A DNA stretch of 64,000 nucleotides from Pseudomonas viridiflava (lineage in GTDB: Bacteria > Pseudomonadota > Gammaproteobacteria > Pseudomonadales > Pseudomonadaceae). The position numbers and the translations under genes were made by a program. Positions within the stretch are counted from its first letter, which is position 1. Every line of letters begins with the position of its first letter. The notes beneath the pieces are model-generated. The model saw only the letters and a list, made by a program, of their open reading frames with translations, ran no database searches and was not told the DNA's origin. The stretch covers positions 186,001-250,000 of the forward strand of contig NZ_UTIQ01000001.1 in the NCBI RefSeq assembly GCF_900582625.1, read 5' to 3'. Positions 51,613 through 60,600 of this stretch are shown here, in pieces.

Positions 51613-52623
51613 ATGAACTGGCGCCAACACCGCACCCTGACCGGCGTGCGTTACCTGCTCGACACCGCCCAGGCCGAAGGGCTGGACGCCAACAGTTGCC
51701 TGAAAGGCAGCGCCATCCGCCTGGCCGACGTCCACACCAGCACTGCCCAGATTGAAGCCTGGCAAGAACTCGCCGTCATCCGAAACTTGCTCGAACACTG
51801 CGACCGCCCCGGGCTGGGTTTTCTCGCCGGCCAGCGCTACCACCTCACCTCGCTTGGCCTGCTCGGCTTCACCATGCTCGCCAGCCGCACCCTGCTCGAA
51901 GCCTTCGCCTCCTTCAGCCGCTTCCAACTGATGGCACTCACCCTCTGCCCCACCCGCCTGGAACGCGACCGCCGCGGCATGTGGCTGCTGTTCGATTCCA
52001 GCGTATTGCCCCGCGACACCTGCGCCTTCGTCGTCGAACGCGGCCTGGCCGGCTCACTGCAAATCACCAGCGAACTGCTCAAACGCCAAGCCACACCCCT
52101 GACCGTGGAAATGACCGCCAGCGGCCGCGTACCGCACAGCGCGTTCCCCTACGGCGTGAGCGTGTCGGCCGAGCGCGACGGCATTCTGTTCTCCACCCAG
52201 GAACTGCAAAGCCCCCTGCCCCAAGCCCACATCGACGCTCAGCTACAAGGCGAACAATGGTGCCAAGCGCAATGCCAGGAAATCGCCCACCCACAAACAA
52301 ACGGCCCCACCGCGCGGCATGTGCAAACCATCCTCATGGCCCACCCCGACACCCTGCTCGCCTGCCGCACCGTCGCTGAACGCTTAGGGCTTTCCGAACG
52401 CACCTTGCACCGACGTTTGGCCAGTGAAGGGCACTCGTTTCAGCGACTGAACGAACAAATAAAAAAGCGCTTGGCCAAACGGCTACTGAGCGAATCGCGG
52501 CTGGACGTGAATGTTGTGGCGCAGCGATTGGGGTACGCGGAAGCCGCAAGTTTTTCGCGGGCGTTTAGTCGGTGGACCGGGTATTCGCCGGGGTATTGGC
52601 AGCGCGTGGGTGGAGGGAATTGA
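51613..52623 (+). CDS. AraC family regulator with Arabinose_bd-type N-terminal domain
   Basis: This 336-residue protein has an N-terminal effector domain typical of OruR/ArgR-like AraC proteins (about 20-210, with LGFLAGQRYHLTSLGLLGFTML) and a C-terminal HTH (TVAERLGLSERTLHRRLASEG, VNVVAQRLGYAEAASFSRAF). GAGGG lies seven bases before the ATG. It is divergent from the TauD-type gene, separated by 142 bp, and is its likely regulator. Confidence 0.88.
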   Translation: MNWRQHRTLTGVRYLLDTAQAEGLDANSCLKGSAIRLADVHTSTAQIEAWQELAVIRNLLEHCDRPGLGFLAGQRYHLTSLGLLGFTMLASRTLLEAFASFSRFQLMALTLCPTRLERDRRGMWLLFDSSVLPRDTCAFVVERGLAGSLQITSELLKRQATPLTVEMTASGRVPHSAFPYGVSVSAERDGILFSTQELQSPLPQAHIDAQLQGEQWCQAQCQEIAHPQTNGPTARHVQTILMAHPDTLLACRTVAERLGLSERTLHRRLASEGHSFQRLNEQIKKRLAKRLLSESRLDVNVVAQRLGYAEAASFSRAFSRWTGYSPGYWQRVGGGN

Positions 52624-52653
52624 GAGTTGGGTTTCGGGCGATTGTTGTTTTGA

Positions 52654-52862
52654 GGGATCGCGGCTAAAGCTGCTCCTACAGGGAGCGGTAATCGACTTTG
52701 AGAGCTGCTGGGCGGCGTTGCGATTGGCCGAGATTAGTTTTGCTCGAATACGCGGACTCCGGACCAATACGCTGCGCCGTAGGAGCTAGCTTGCTAGCGA
52801 ACCCTGCAAACGAAATTCGAGAGTCCTGTTCCAAGGTTCGCCACCAAGGTGGCTCCTACAAA
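52654..52862. repeat. REP units between the araC gene and the CDI remnant
   Basis: A REP unit (GATCGCGGCTAAAGCTGCTC, then CTACAGGG) is at 52654-52686. A diverged BIME pair is at 52780-52862: GTAGGAGCTAGCTTGCTAGC facing GCCACCAAGGTGGCTCCTAC. No gene is seen from 52624 to 52953. The pair is a decayed relative of the BIME at 2713-2793. Confidence 0.8.
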
Positions 52863-52916
52863 AACAGCAGCACTGCGATTAGCCGCGATTGGGGGAGACG
52901 GCATAGATTTAGAATA

Positions 52917-52975
52917 GGGGCAGGTTTATTATTCGGCTCTGAATTAGAGCTGCTTAATAAAGCTGCCCCCTTTTA
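52917..52975. mobile_element. Short member of the inverted-repeat element family (58-bp internal deletion)
   Basis: GGGGCAGGTTTATTA at the left and TTAATAAAGCTGCCCCC at the right form inverted ends, and the inner part AATTAGAGCTGCTTAATAAA matches the right end of the two 184-bp elements at 53461 and 54030. It looks like an internally deleted copy. Its right end supplies the last codons and stop of the gene at 52954-53265. Confidence 0.65.
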
Positions 52976-53265
52976 TCTCTACCTTTTGTCTCTAAATTAA
53001 TAAGGACATTCAAGCCGCAAGCAGAAATAAAATCACGTATCGGTATATCAAGAAAGCTACTCTCTCCAGCGGAAAGAACATCTTGCAACGTGACGATGCC
53101 TTTTTCAAAGTCCAAAGAAACGTCAAAGCAATTAAACTCGAACTCCCTGAGCAGAACGCTCTTTGAGCAAATCTGCTCATCAAAGGCATCGTTCAAAATG
53201 GAGCGAACGCTGTCGTCCAACTCTTGGGCGACAAATCGCTCCATTAGTGTGCCGCCACTGCTCAT
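52954..53265 (-). CDS. Candidate orphan CDI immunity protein
   Basis: This 103-residue acidic soluble protein (MSSGGTLMERFVAQELDDSV..., then EFNCFDVSLDFEKGIVTLQDVL) starts at an ATG behind AGGAG. I do not recognise the family, but it lies directly after a fragment that reads like the end of a CdiA toxin, in the same order as toxin then immunity, downstream of the main cdiA-cdiI pair. Lower GC than the surroundings suggests transfer. Its last residues, about KRGQLY, come from the inverted-repeat element at 52917-52975, so the original C terminus was probably longer. Confidence 0.55.
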   Translation of the reverse strand: MSSGGTLMERFVAQELDDSVRSILNDAFDEQICSKSVLLREFEFNCFDVSLDFEKGIVTLQDVLSAGESSFLDIPIRDFISACGLNVLINLETKGRDKRGQLY

Positions 53266-53460
53266 AATCACTCCTAACTAGTACGCGAATGCAGTCTAAA
53301 TCACACCATCCCGAATTTATTTTGATTGTCGATGTTGGAGCGCCTGAGGCGTTTGTTCCAATCACCTTACCTGCGTTGTACTCAATAACGTGTCCACCTG
53401 GGCCATTAGGAGTTACCTTCCCATATCTCAGTGCGTTATCAACATAACTAAGGATAGAAA
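53180..53460 (-). pseudogene. Displaced CdiA toxin C-terminal fragment (truncated)
   Basis: Read on the minus strand, the frame gives SYVDNALRYGKVTPNGPGGH, then VIEYNAGKVIGTNASG and STIKINSG, which has the look of the extreme end of CDI or polymorphic toxin domains (gene-end motifs NGPGGH and KVIGTxxxG). It has no start because it is cut at 53460 by the element at 53461. It also runs about 80 bp past the expected end, into the immunity gene, so a frameshift near its end is likely. It is therefore a remnant of an older toxin module. Confidence 0.6.
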
Positions 53461-53644
53461 AAAAGGGGACAGATTTATTGAACTACTCTAATTCCGCCGC
53501 CCTAGCCCTCGCCTTTCATCTCGTAGCCCTGATGGATATTCAAGCTCCTCAACAAACCGATCAGCTCCTTTAAACTGCCTGCGTTGGACTCCGGGTCCAT
53601 TCAGCTGGTAATTTAGAGCTGTTTAATAAATCCGTCCCCTTTTC
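53461..53644. mobile_element. Miniature inverted-repeat element, copy 1 (184 bp)
   Basis: The ends AAAAGGGGACAGATTTATT and AATAAATCCGTCCCCTTTT are imperfect inverted repeats. The internal sequence has no gene. A nearly identical copy in the same orientation is at 54030-54212, with an IS3 remnant between them. It cuts the toxin fragment at 53460. The end sequence GGGGACAGATTTATT resembles ends seen around REP-associated transposases; this is recollection, not a search. Confidence 0.7.
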
Positions 53645-53645
53645 C

Positions 53646-53969
53646 CACAGGCAAGCGCAAGAAACGATTCACCACAGCGATCAAGGCGTGCAATACACCA
53701 GCAACGCTTACCGGCAGCAGCTTGAAACCGAACAGTTAGTGGTTAGCACCAGCCGCAAGGGGATGCCGTATGACAACGCCGTTATGGAGAGCTTTTTCGG
53801 CTCGTTGAAACAAGAACTGACGCACCACGAAGACTTCGCAAGCCGTGACCAGGCACGCGTTCAGGTGTTTGATTACATCGAAGTCTTTTACAACCGCCAG
53901 CCGATACACAGCGCCCTGGGATACTGCACACCGCTGGAGTTCAGTGCGATGAATGAAGTGCCTAATTAA
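53646..53969 (+). pseudogene. IS3 family transposase, C-terminal remnant
   Basis: The frame encodes the end of an IS3-type OrfB integrase core: ETIHHSDQGVQYTSNAYRQQ with the second catalytic Asp, then KGMPYDNAVMESFFGSLKQE with the catalytic Glu, and FYNRQPIHSALGYCTPLEF. The first two-thirds of the gene, including the first Asp, is missing; the frame is broken off where the inverted-repeat element ends. A fragment TGTCCGAGAAATCGGGGGTG after the stop (53970-53989) is probably the right inverted repeat of the IS. Confidence 0.9.
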
Positions 53970-54029
53970 AATGTCCGAGAAATCGGGGGTGGTTCAATCT
54001 GTCCCCTTTTCTGATTGATCTGTAAGCAA

Positions 54030-54212
54030 AAAAGGGGATAGATTTATTAAACTACTCTAATTCGGCCGCCCTGGCCCTCGCCTTTCATCTCGTAGCCCTG
54101 ATGGATATTCAAGCTCCTCAACAAACCGATCAGCTCCTTTAAACTGCCTGCGTTGGACTCCGGGTCCATTCAGCTGGTAATTTAGAGCTTTTTATAAATC
54201 CGTCCCCTTTTC
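54030..54212. mobile_element. Miniature inverted-repeat element, copy 2 (183 bp)
   Basis: This copy is nearly identical to the one at 53461-53644 (same inner sequence including TTCATCTCGTAGCCCTGATG) and in the same orientation. Its ends are GGGGATAGATTTATT and ATAAATCCGTCCCC. Together the two form 184-bp direct repeats around the transposase remnant, which would allow deletion by recombination. Confidence 0.7.
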
Positions 54213-54237
54213 CCATTTCCCTCTTTATTACGGCAGA

Positions 54238-54271
54238 GTGAAAAAATAGCCGCGGCAGTGCCGGGCTATTT
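54238..54271 (-). terminator. Rho-independent terminator of the cdiA-cdiI operon
   Basis: On the minus strand, AATAGCCCGGC-ACT-GCCGCGGCTATT (one bulge) is followed by a T run (TTTTTT). It overlaps the stop codon of the immunity gene, so transcription ends directly after it. Confidence 0.85.
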
Positions 54272-54613
54272 GCAAAGCCTTCGTGCTAGATCAAGAGCCA
54301 CGGCTAATTTAATTCTGTGCTGCCGTGAACGAAGTGATCTTTCATACTGATTCACATGAGTGGTTTCAAAGGCAACCAATTCGCCACTCCCTCTCAAAAT
54401 CTCAATCCAGACCACATCGGCCCCGTTAACAATTACTGTATATAAGTCCTCAGACTTGCTCGGTGTCCAGTTCATCACAAAAGCGCTATGTATCAGACCT
54501 AGCCTGTCCTGCAGGATGGGCAATAGCTTATCCCCTTGTCTTCTAAGCCCATCCCAAGACCTAGATAGCTCCTCACGAAAAGACTGCTCAGCAAGACTTC
54601 CTATAAGCTTCAT
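54266..54613 (-). CDS. cdiI: Candidate CDI immunity protein of the main locus
   Basis: This 115-residue soluble protein starts MKLIGSLAEQSFREELSRSW and is otherwise unrecognised. Its ATG overlaps the stop of the CdiA-like gene by 4 bp (ATGA), and a terminator follows at once. Position, size and tight coupling are what a CdiI has: it would bind and block the toxin domain of the CdiA made just before it. Composition is a little richer in A+T than flanking genes. The functional call rests on position. Confidence 0.7.
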   Translation of the reverse strand: MKLIGSLAEQSFREELSRSWDGLRRQGDKLLPILQDRLGLIHSAFVMNWTPSKSEDLYTVIVNGADVVWIEILRGSGELVAFETTHVNQYERSLRSRQHRIKLAVALDLARRLCK

Positions 54614-57600
54614 TTGATAACTCCCGGAGTGGTCGTTATTAAATTTCCGAACTTATCGGTAACAACGGTCATGATAGAGGTCGTGTGACCACTGAACTTA
54701 TCGATACCGATAGTCTGATTAAGATTCACCTCTCGTACATATCGAACACCTTGTGCGCTGTCCAGTATCCGTGTTACAGGAGCATCCACCACTTCCTTAC
54801 TTTGCAGCAAAGTACGAAGCTCGCCCTGCTCGATAGTGAATTGACTTGCGTTTACTTCCAGATTGAAATGCCGATTAACAACGTGTTCCCACCCGGCACT
54901 CTTGTCGCCGTTCATTAAGTTGACACGAGACTGAACGCGCCCTGGAACTTGGATTGTTGTTTCCGCAACCTTCGCAGTTCCTTTTGCCCCTGGCAACTCC
55001 CCATTCGCCACAGGCGCCGCTTTAAAATCGACCCACTTACCTCCAACCCAGGCGACAAGCTTCCCGCCAATTCCTGCGACCAACAGCCCCGTCGCGTTGT
55101 CGAACAGCATCCCGCCGGTAGCCGCTGCGGGCATCGTTGCTACGTTGTCGAGTGCGCTTTCGATGGACAGCGCGGGGATGGGGCTGGTTATCCAGTCGAC
55201 GGTAGCGCCAGGGATGCTGACTACGCCGTTGAACACGCCGTTTATTAGGTCCAGCGGGTGTGAAACGGTGTCCCACACACGGCCTGGCAAGGTGCCGGCC
55301 GCTTCTTTGGCGCCGGAGGTCATTTCTCGAAAGATAAAGCCGGTCTGTGTAGCGGCAGGATCACCGACTACCACTTGGCTCTTGTCGATATTTCCCCAGT
55401 AGGCGTTGATGCCTTCTTCGTAGTCTTGCCGCGCCCACCCTTCTACATAGGCTTTCTCCTGGAGTGCCCGGCCGTAGTCGTACATCTGTTGGTCGCGCAG
55501 TTTACTCAGCTGATCGGTCGCGCGGGTGATGTCGTCTTTGCAGGCCTGAGCAGCACTGGCCGAGCCTTCGCAGGCGGCTCGCGCTTTGTCGGCTTCCTCG
55601 ACTTCGTGATGCAGCAGCCAGTTGTATTGCGTGCTGTTTTGCGCAACCCACGATCCCGTCTGCAGGTCCTGCTCGTCCCCACCCTGAACCGTCGCGGTCA
55701 TCACGCCGATAAGCTGTGAGTTCATGACCAGCAGGGCTTTCTTGTGGTCGGGGTCCATCTGGCCGTACTGGTTGGCCAGGGCATCGACCACGGCTTCGTT
55801 TACGCCCGCTGCCAACGCGCCGGTTTTGAAGCTGCCACCCGCCGCTTCGGCTGCCAGGCCGCCCATGACGGCATGCAGGGCGATTTTCGCGGGGCTGCCG
55901 TCTTTGAGGTCCCAGTTGGTTGCGCTGGTCAGGTCGCCGATCAGGTTGAAGCCGGCGGCTGCGAAGGTGTTGGCGAGCGAGGCTTGCAGGGCGTCGCCCA
56001 GGCTCCCTTCGCGGCCCAGCATTTTGTTCAACACCGCCGAGGTGCTGTTTTGCAGCATCTGGTTGGCGGCGAACTGCCCAACGCCTTGCAGGCTGCTGAG
56101 CCCGCCGCTGGCGTTGGCGACGCCGACGGCGCCGGTGTTGGCCAGGGCGCCGTTGGTGGCGTCGGTGAGGGCTGGGGCCGGGCCGGTGGTGGTGCCGGTC
56201 CAGTCGTTGAAGATGCCAGCGGTCAAGCCGGCGGTTATGCCGGCGACGGCGTAGTTCTTGAGGCTGTTGCTGTTGAAGGTTTCTTTGGCGGCGGCGGCGA
56301 GGTTGCCTTTGTTGTTGATGGTGCTGACGGTGGCTGTGCCAGCAGCTGAGGTGAGCATGGCCGAACCGGCGACGTTGGCCCAGCCGGCAGCGGTCGCGTC
56401 TGCGGCCACCGTGGCGGCCGTACCCGCAGCGAAAGCGCCACCTCCGGCACCGCCTGCGAGCGTGCCGATCAGCCCGGACGCCGCGCCTGCGGTGAAGTAG
56501 GCGACGATGATGATAATGACGATGGTGGCCGGTCCGCCCAGGCCGGAATGGCTGTCGTGCCATTTGTCATGCAGCTCTTTGACCTGCCGCCAGTCGACGT
56601 CGCCGCGCGCTTCGACGTCTTTTAGCCAGGCCATGCTCGGGTCGGCTTGCACCATGGCGTCGATGGATTGGCTGACGCTTTCTTTGTTGATCTGCTTGAC
56701 GTCGATGTGCAGACCTTTGACGGCGTCGATGAGCACTTCGCCCTTGGCGCTGAGTTGGCTCTGGCGCAGGGTTTCGTCGACGCGGCCTTTGTTGTCCAGG
56801 CTGGTCCACACCCAGCTGTTGCTGCTCTTTTCGTGACTTTCGGAGTGGCTGTCGGCTACCGCTTCGAAGGTGATGGCGCCGCCGCTGTCGAGGCTCAGGT
56901 CGCCAGCGCTGTCGAGGGTGGCTTTGCGGTAGAGCTGGTCGCCGCCACTTTCCAAGGTCAGGTCGCCGCCTGTGGTGATGGCGCTACCGACATTGCGCAC
57001 ATCGGTCACTTCATCGCGCTTGGCGGATTTTCGGCCCCATGAGCCTTTTTTCGTTTTGTCGCTAAGGCTGTAGTCGCTGTCTTCGGCAGAGATAACGGCC
57101 AGTTGCTCACCGGCGTAGAGGTAGGCTTCCTTCCCGGCCGTTAGCTCGCTGGCGCTGATGATCAGGTTGTTGTCCGCGCTGACGCCCAGGTCGCCTCCGG
57201 CTTCAATCACGCTGGCTTGCTGGCGGACGGTGCTGGTTTCTTTGGTGACCTTTTTGCCGTTGCCTTTGTAGCGGTACTCGCTGCTGGATTCGTTGGCGGC
57301 GGCGCTGAGGGTGACGTCGTGGCCAGCTTGCAATGCGACGTCGCCACCGGCTTTCACCTCGCTGGCGATCACGGCCAGGTCATTGCCTGCGTTGACGTGA
57401 AGATCGCCGCCCACTTGCACGTCGCTGCCGTACTGGGACGTGCTGCTGGTCTCCCAGGCGTGGCGCCTGTCTTTGCGCATCTGGCTGTCTTGGGCTTCAA
57501 CCGAGCCGATCACCACGTCGCCGCCGGCTTTCAGTTCGGCGTTGCCGCCAGCCTTCAACTGGCTACCGAGGTTGACGATGTCGCCGCCAGCGGAAAGGTG

Positions 57601-60600
57601 CAGATCGTTGGCCGCTTCGATGCTGGCCGCGTTATCGACAACGCTGGTGACCTGGCTAAAGCCTTTGCCGCGGCGTGCGTCGGTGGTGACGGTGCGCTGG
57701 TTGAGGATGTCGCCGGTCAGCGCGGTGAGGCTGACGTCTTTGCCGGCAATGACGCCGCCTTGAGCGTTGTGAATGCTGTCGGCGGCGAGCATCGACAAGC
57801 GCTCGTTGGCTTGCATCAGGCCGCCGTTGCCGATGGTTTCGGCGCTCACGGTCAGGTTGTTGCTGGCGCGCAGGGTGCCGCTGTTGAGTAGCGTGGCGCC
57901 GCTGATCAGCGTGACGTCGTGGCCCTGAATCAAAGCGCCATTGGGCGCCAGGCGATCGGTGGCCTGGGCGAGGTAGAGCACGGGCACCAGCACTTTCTGG
58001 CCGTCTATTTCCTGCTCTTGCATCCAGACGATGTCATGGGTGAGCGCGGCGACTTGTTCGGCGCTCAGAGCGATGCCGGGCACCAGGTTGAGCGCGGTCT
58101 TGCTGGCGATGGCGTTATCCATCAGGTATCGGAATTGCGCTTCGTCGGAACTCAGGCCGTCGAGGAAGCGTTTGCCGGTGCGCGCGGCAATGGCTTGTTG
58201 AACCAGACGCTGCTCGTACAGGCCGTCGCCGAGGCGGCGCTGAGTTACGTCCTGGTTGTAGCCGATGGTGTCGAGCAGGTAGTCGGAGCTGAGGAAGCCG
58301 CGCAGCGAGGCAAAGGCTGGATTGGTTTCCACCAGGAATGGGTGGCTGCTATCGGTGTTGACGTGAAACAGGCCGTTGTGACCTTGCGGCAAGTTGAAGG
58401 CCGGCAGCGTTACCGGTTGCTGGGTGGCGTCCGGCACTAACTGCGGGTTGAGCTGCACCACCACCGGCCGACTGGCGTCCGCTACCGAGTCCGTGCCTTG
58501 CGCGCCGCCGAGCTGGGGCGCTTGGTGGGCAATCACGGACGCGTTGGTGATGGGCTGGGTGGCCTGGATGGTGACCGCGCCGCCAGCTTGGATAATGGCC
58601 GGCGCGGCGATAGCGCCTGGGGTTTGGGTTTCGATGTCGCTGACTAGCGTCCAGCGGCCGAAGTAGGCAGGCAGAACCTTTGGAAAACCCTGGGCGTTGT
58701 AAGGGTCGACGTAGTTGTCGCGGAAGCGCTCATCCGAACCATCGGAAATGCGTCCGGTGTTGTAGCGGCGCACGCGCTCCAACGTGCCGGTGGTGGCGCC
58801 CATGTTTTCCAGGCTAGTGGCGGTGATGGAAATGGCACCGCTGGCGGCGATGGTGCTGTAGTGGTTGGCGAGCTCGCCGCCCTTAATATCCAGGTTGCCA
58901 CCGCTACTGATACGCGCAGCCGCCGAGTCTTCAACAACGCTGGTTTCGAAAACCTCCCTGGCGATGTAATCGACGTTGTGGTGACCGCCGCCGCAGTCGA
59001 AGCAGTTGACGCTGACCCAGCCGTGAATTTGAGTGTTTTCGGTGCGGAATAGGTCTTTGCGGTTGGCGAGCACAGCCGCCCGCAGGCTCATGTCACCCGT
59101 GCTTTCGATGCTGCCAGAGCGGTTTTCCAACAGGCTAAGCAGGTTGTCGCTGTCGTCTTTGGCGATGCTGAGCCGACCCAGACTGAACACGTCTGCCGAC
59201 CTGTTGGTAAAACGGTCGAGGCGCAGCGTCATGTCCTGCCCGCTGAAGATCAGCCCGCCGTCGTTAAGCAGGCTTGTGCCTTCAAGGCGAAGCGTTCCTG
59301 CCGCGCCCAATGTGCCGTAGTTCTGCAGGCTTTCAGCTCGGGCAATAAGACCTTTGCCCGCTGTCAGTGCTCCCCGGTTGCTGAACACTCCGCTCACAGT
59401 GAAGTCGGCATTGCCGCCGATAGTCCACACCGCCTTTGCGCCCGTTTCCAGGCGCGCGGCGATCACCGTCAGGTCGCCTTGGCTCAGCAGCGAGCCGTCA
59501 CCGCTGTACGCGTCGGTGAGCGTAAGGGCGAACTGGCTGCCGAGGTGGCGCACGGTGCCGAGTTGGTTGCTGAGGCTGGCGCTGGTGAGGCTGAGGGTGG
59601 CGTTGCCGACTTCGACCAAGCCGCCTTCGTTGTTGAACAGGCCGCCTATTTCGAACGCGCTGGTGCCGCTGCTGCCGAGGGCACGCAGTTTGCCGCCGCT
59701 GTTGCTGACGCTGCCGGCTTTGAGCTGCAAGGCGGTGGCGGATTCGACCAGACCATCGGCGTTGTTGAGGTGGCCGCTGAGGTTCAGGCCGACGGTGTTG
59801 GCGCCAACGGTGCCGTCACTGTTGTTGAAGCTGGCGGCGTTAACGGTGAGCTCGGTTTTGGCTAGCACACTGCCGCCCTGGTTGCTGACGGCGCCAGCGG
59901 TCAGGACGACGCTCGCGCCTCGTAGCGTACCGGCGCTGTTGTCGGCGTCGGTGGCGGTCATGGTCAGCGCGCTGCCGTCCGCCTGCACGGTGCCGCCCGC
60001 GTTGTTCAGCGTTTTGGCGGTGAGGGTCAGGCCGTCGGCTTTGCTCAGCAGCAGGCCGTCGGCGCTGTTGTTGAGGGTGTCGGCCAGGGTGAGGCTCAGG
60101 GCTTTGTTGCTGGCGAGGGTGCCGGCGCGGTTGTCGAGGTTGTCGGCGGTGACGGTGAGGGTTTTCTGGCCGACGAGCTTGCCGCCACGGTTGTCGATGG
60201 CGTTGGCTTTTACGCTGGTATCGCCCACGGCGACGATGGTTTTGCCGGCGTTGTTCAGACGTTGCAGATCGGTGCTCAAGCGCCCTTGCGAGCTGACGCT
60301 GCCGTTGTTGTTTAGCGTGCCGCCTTGGATATCGAGCAGTGCGGCGCTGTTGCCGCTGCCGTCGGCTTTTGCGCCGGCTTCGAGGCTGCCGTTGTTGGTG
60401 ATGGCGGCGCTTGTGAGGCTCAGGTTGGCGCCGCTGGCGAGGCTGCTGGCGATGTCGATCTGGTCGGCGGTCAGCGTGGCGTTCTGGCTGGCGTAAACGG
60501 TGTCGGTGAGGTCGATGTGCTTGGCGGTGGCGCTCACGCTGCCGGCGCTGGCAACGCGCGCAACGGTGAGTTTGCCGTTGGCGTCGATGTGGATGTCGCC

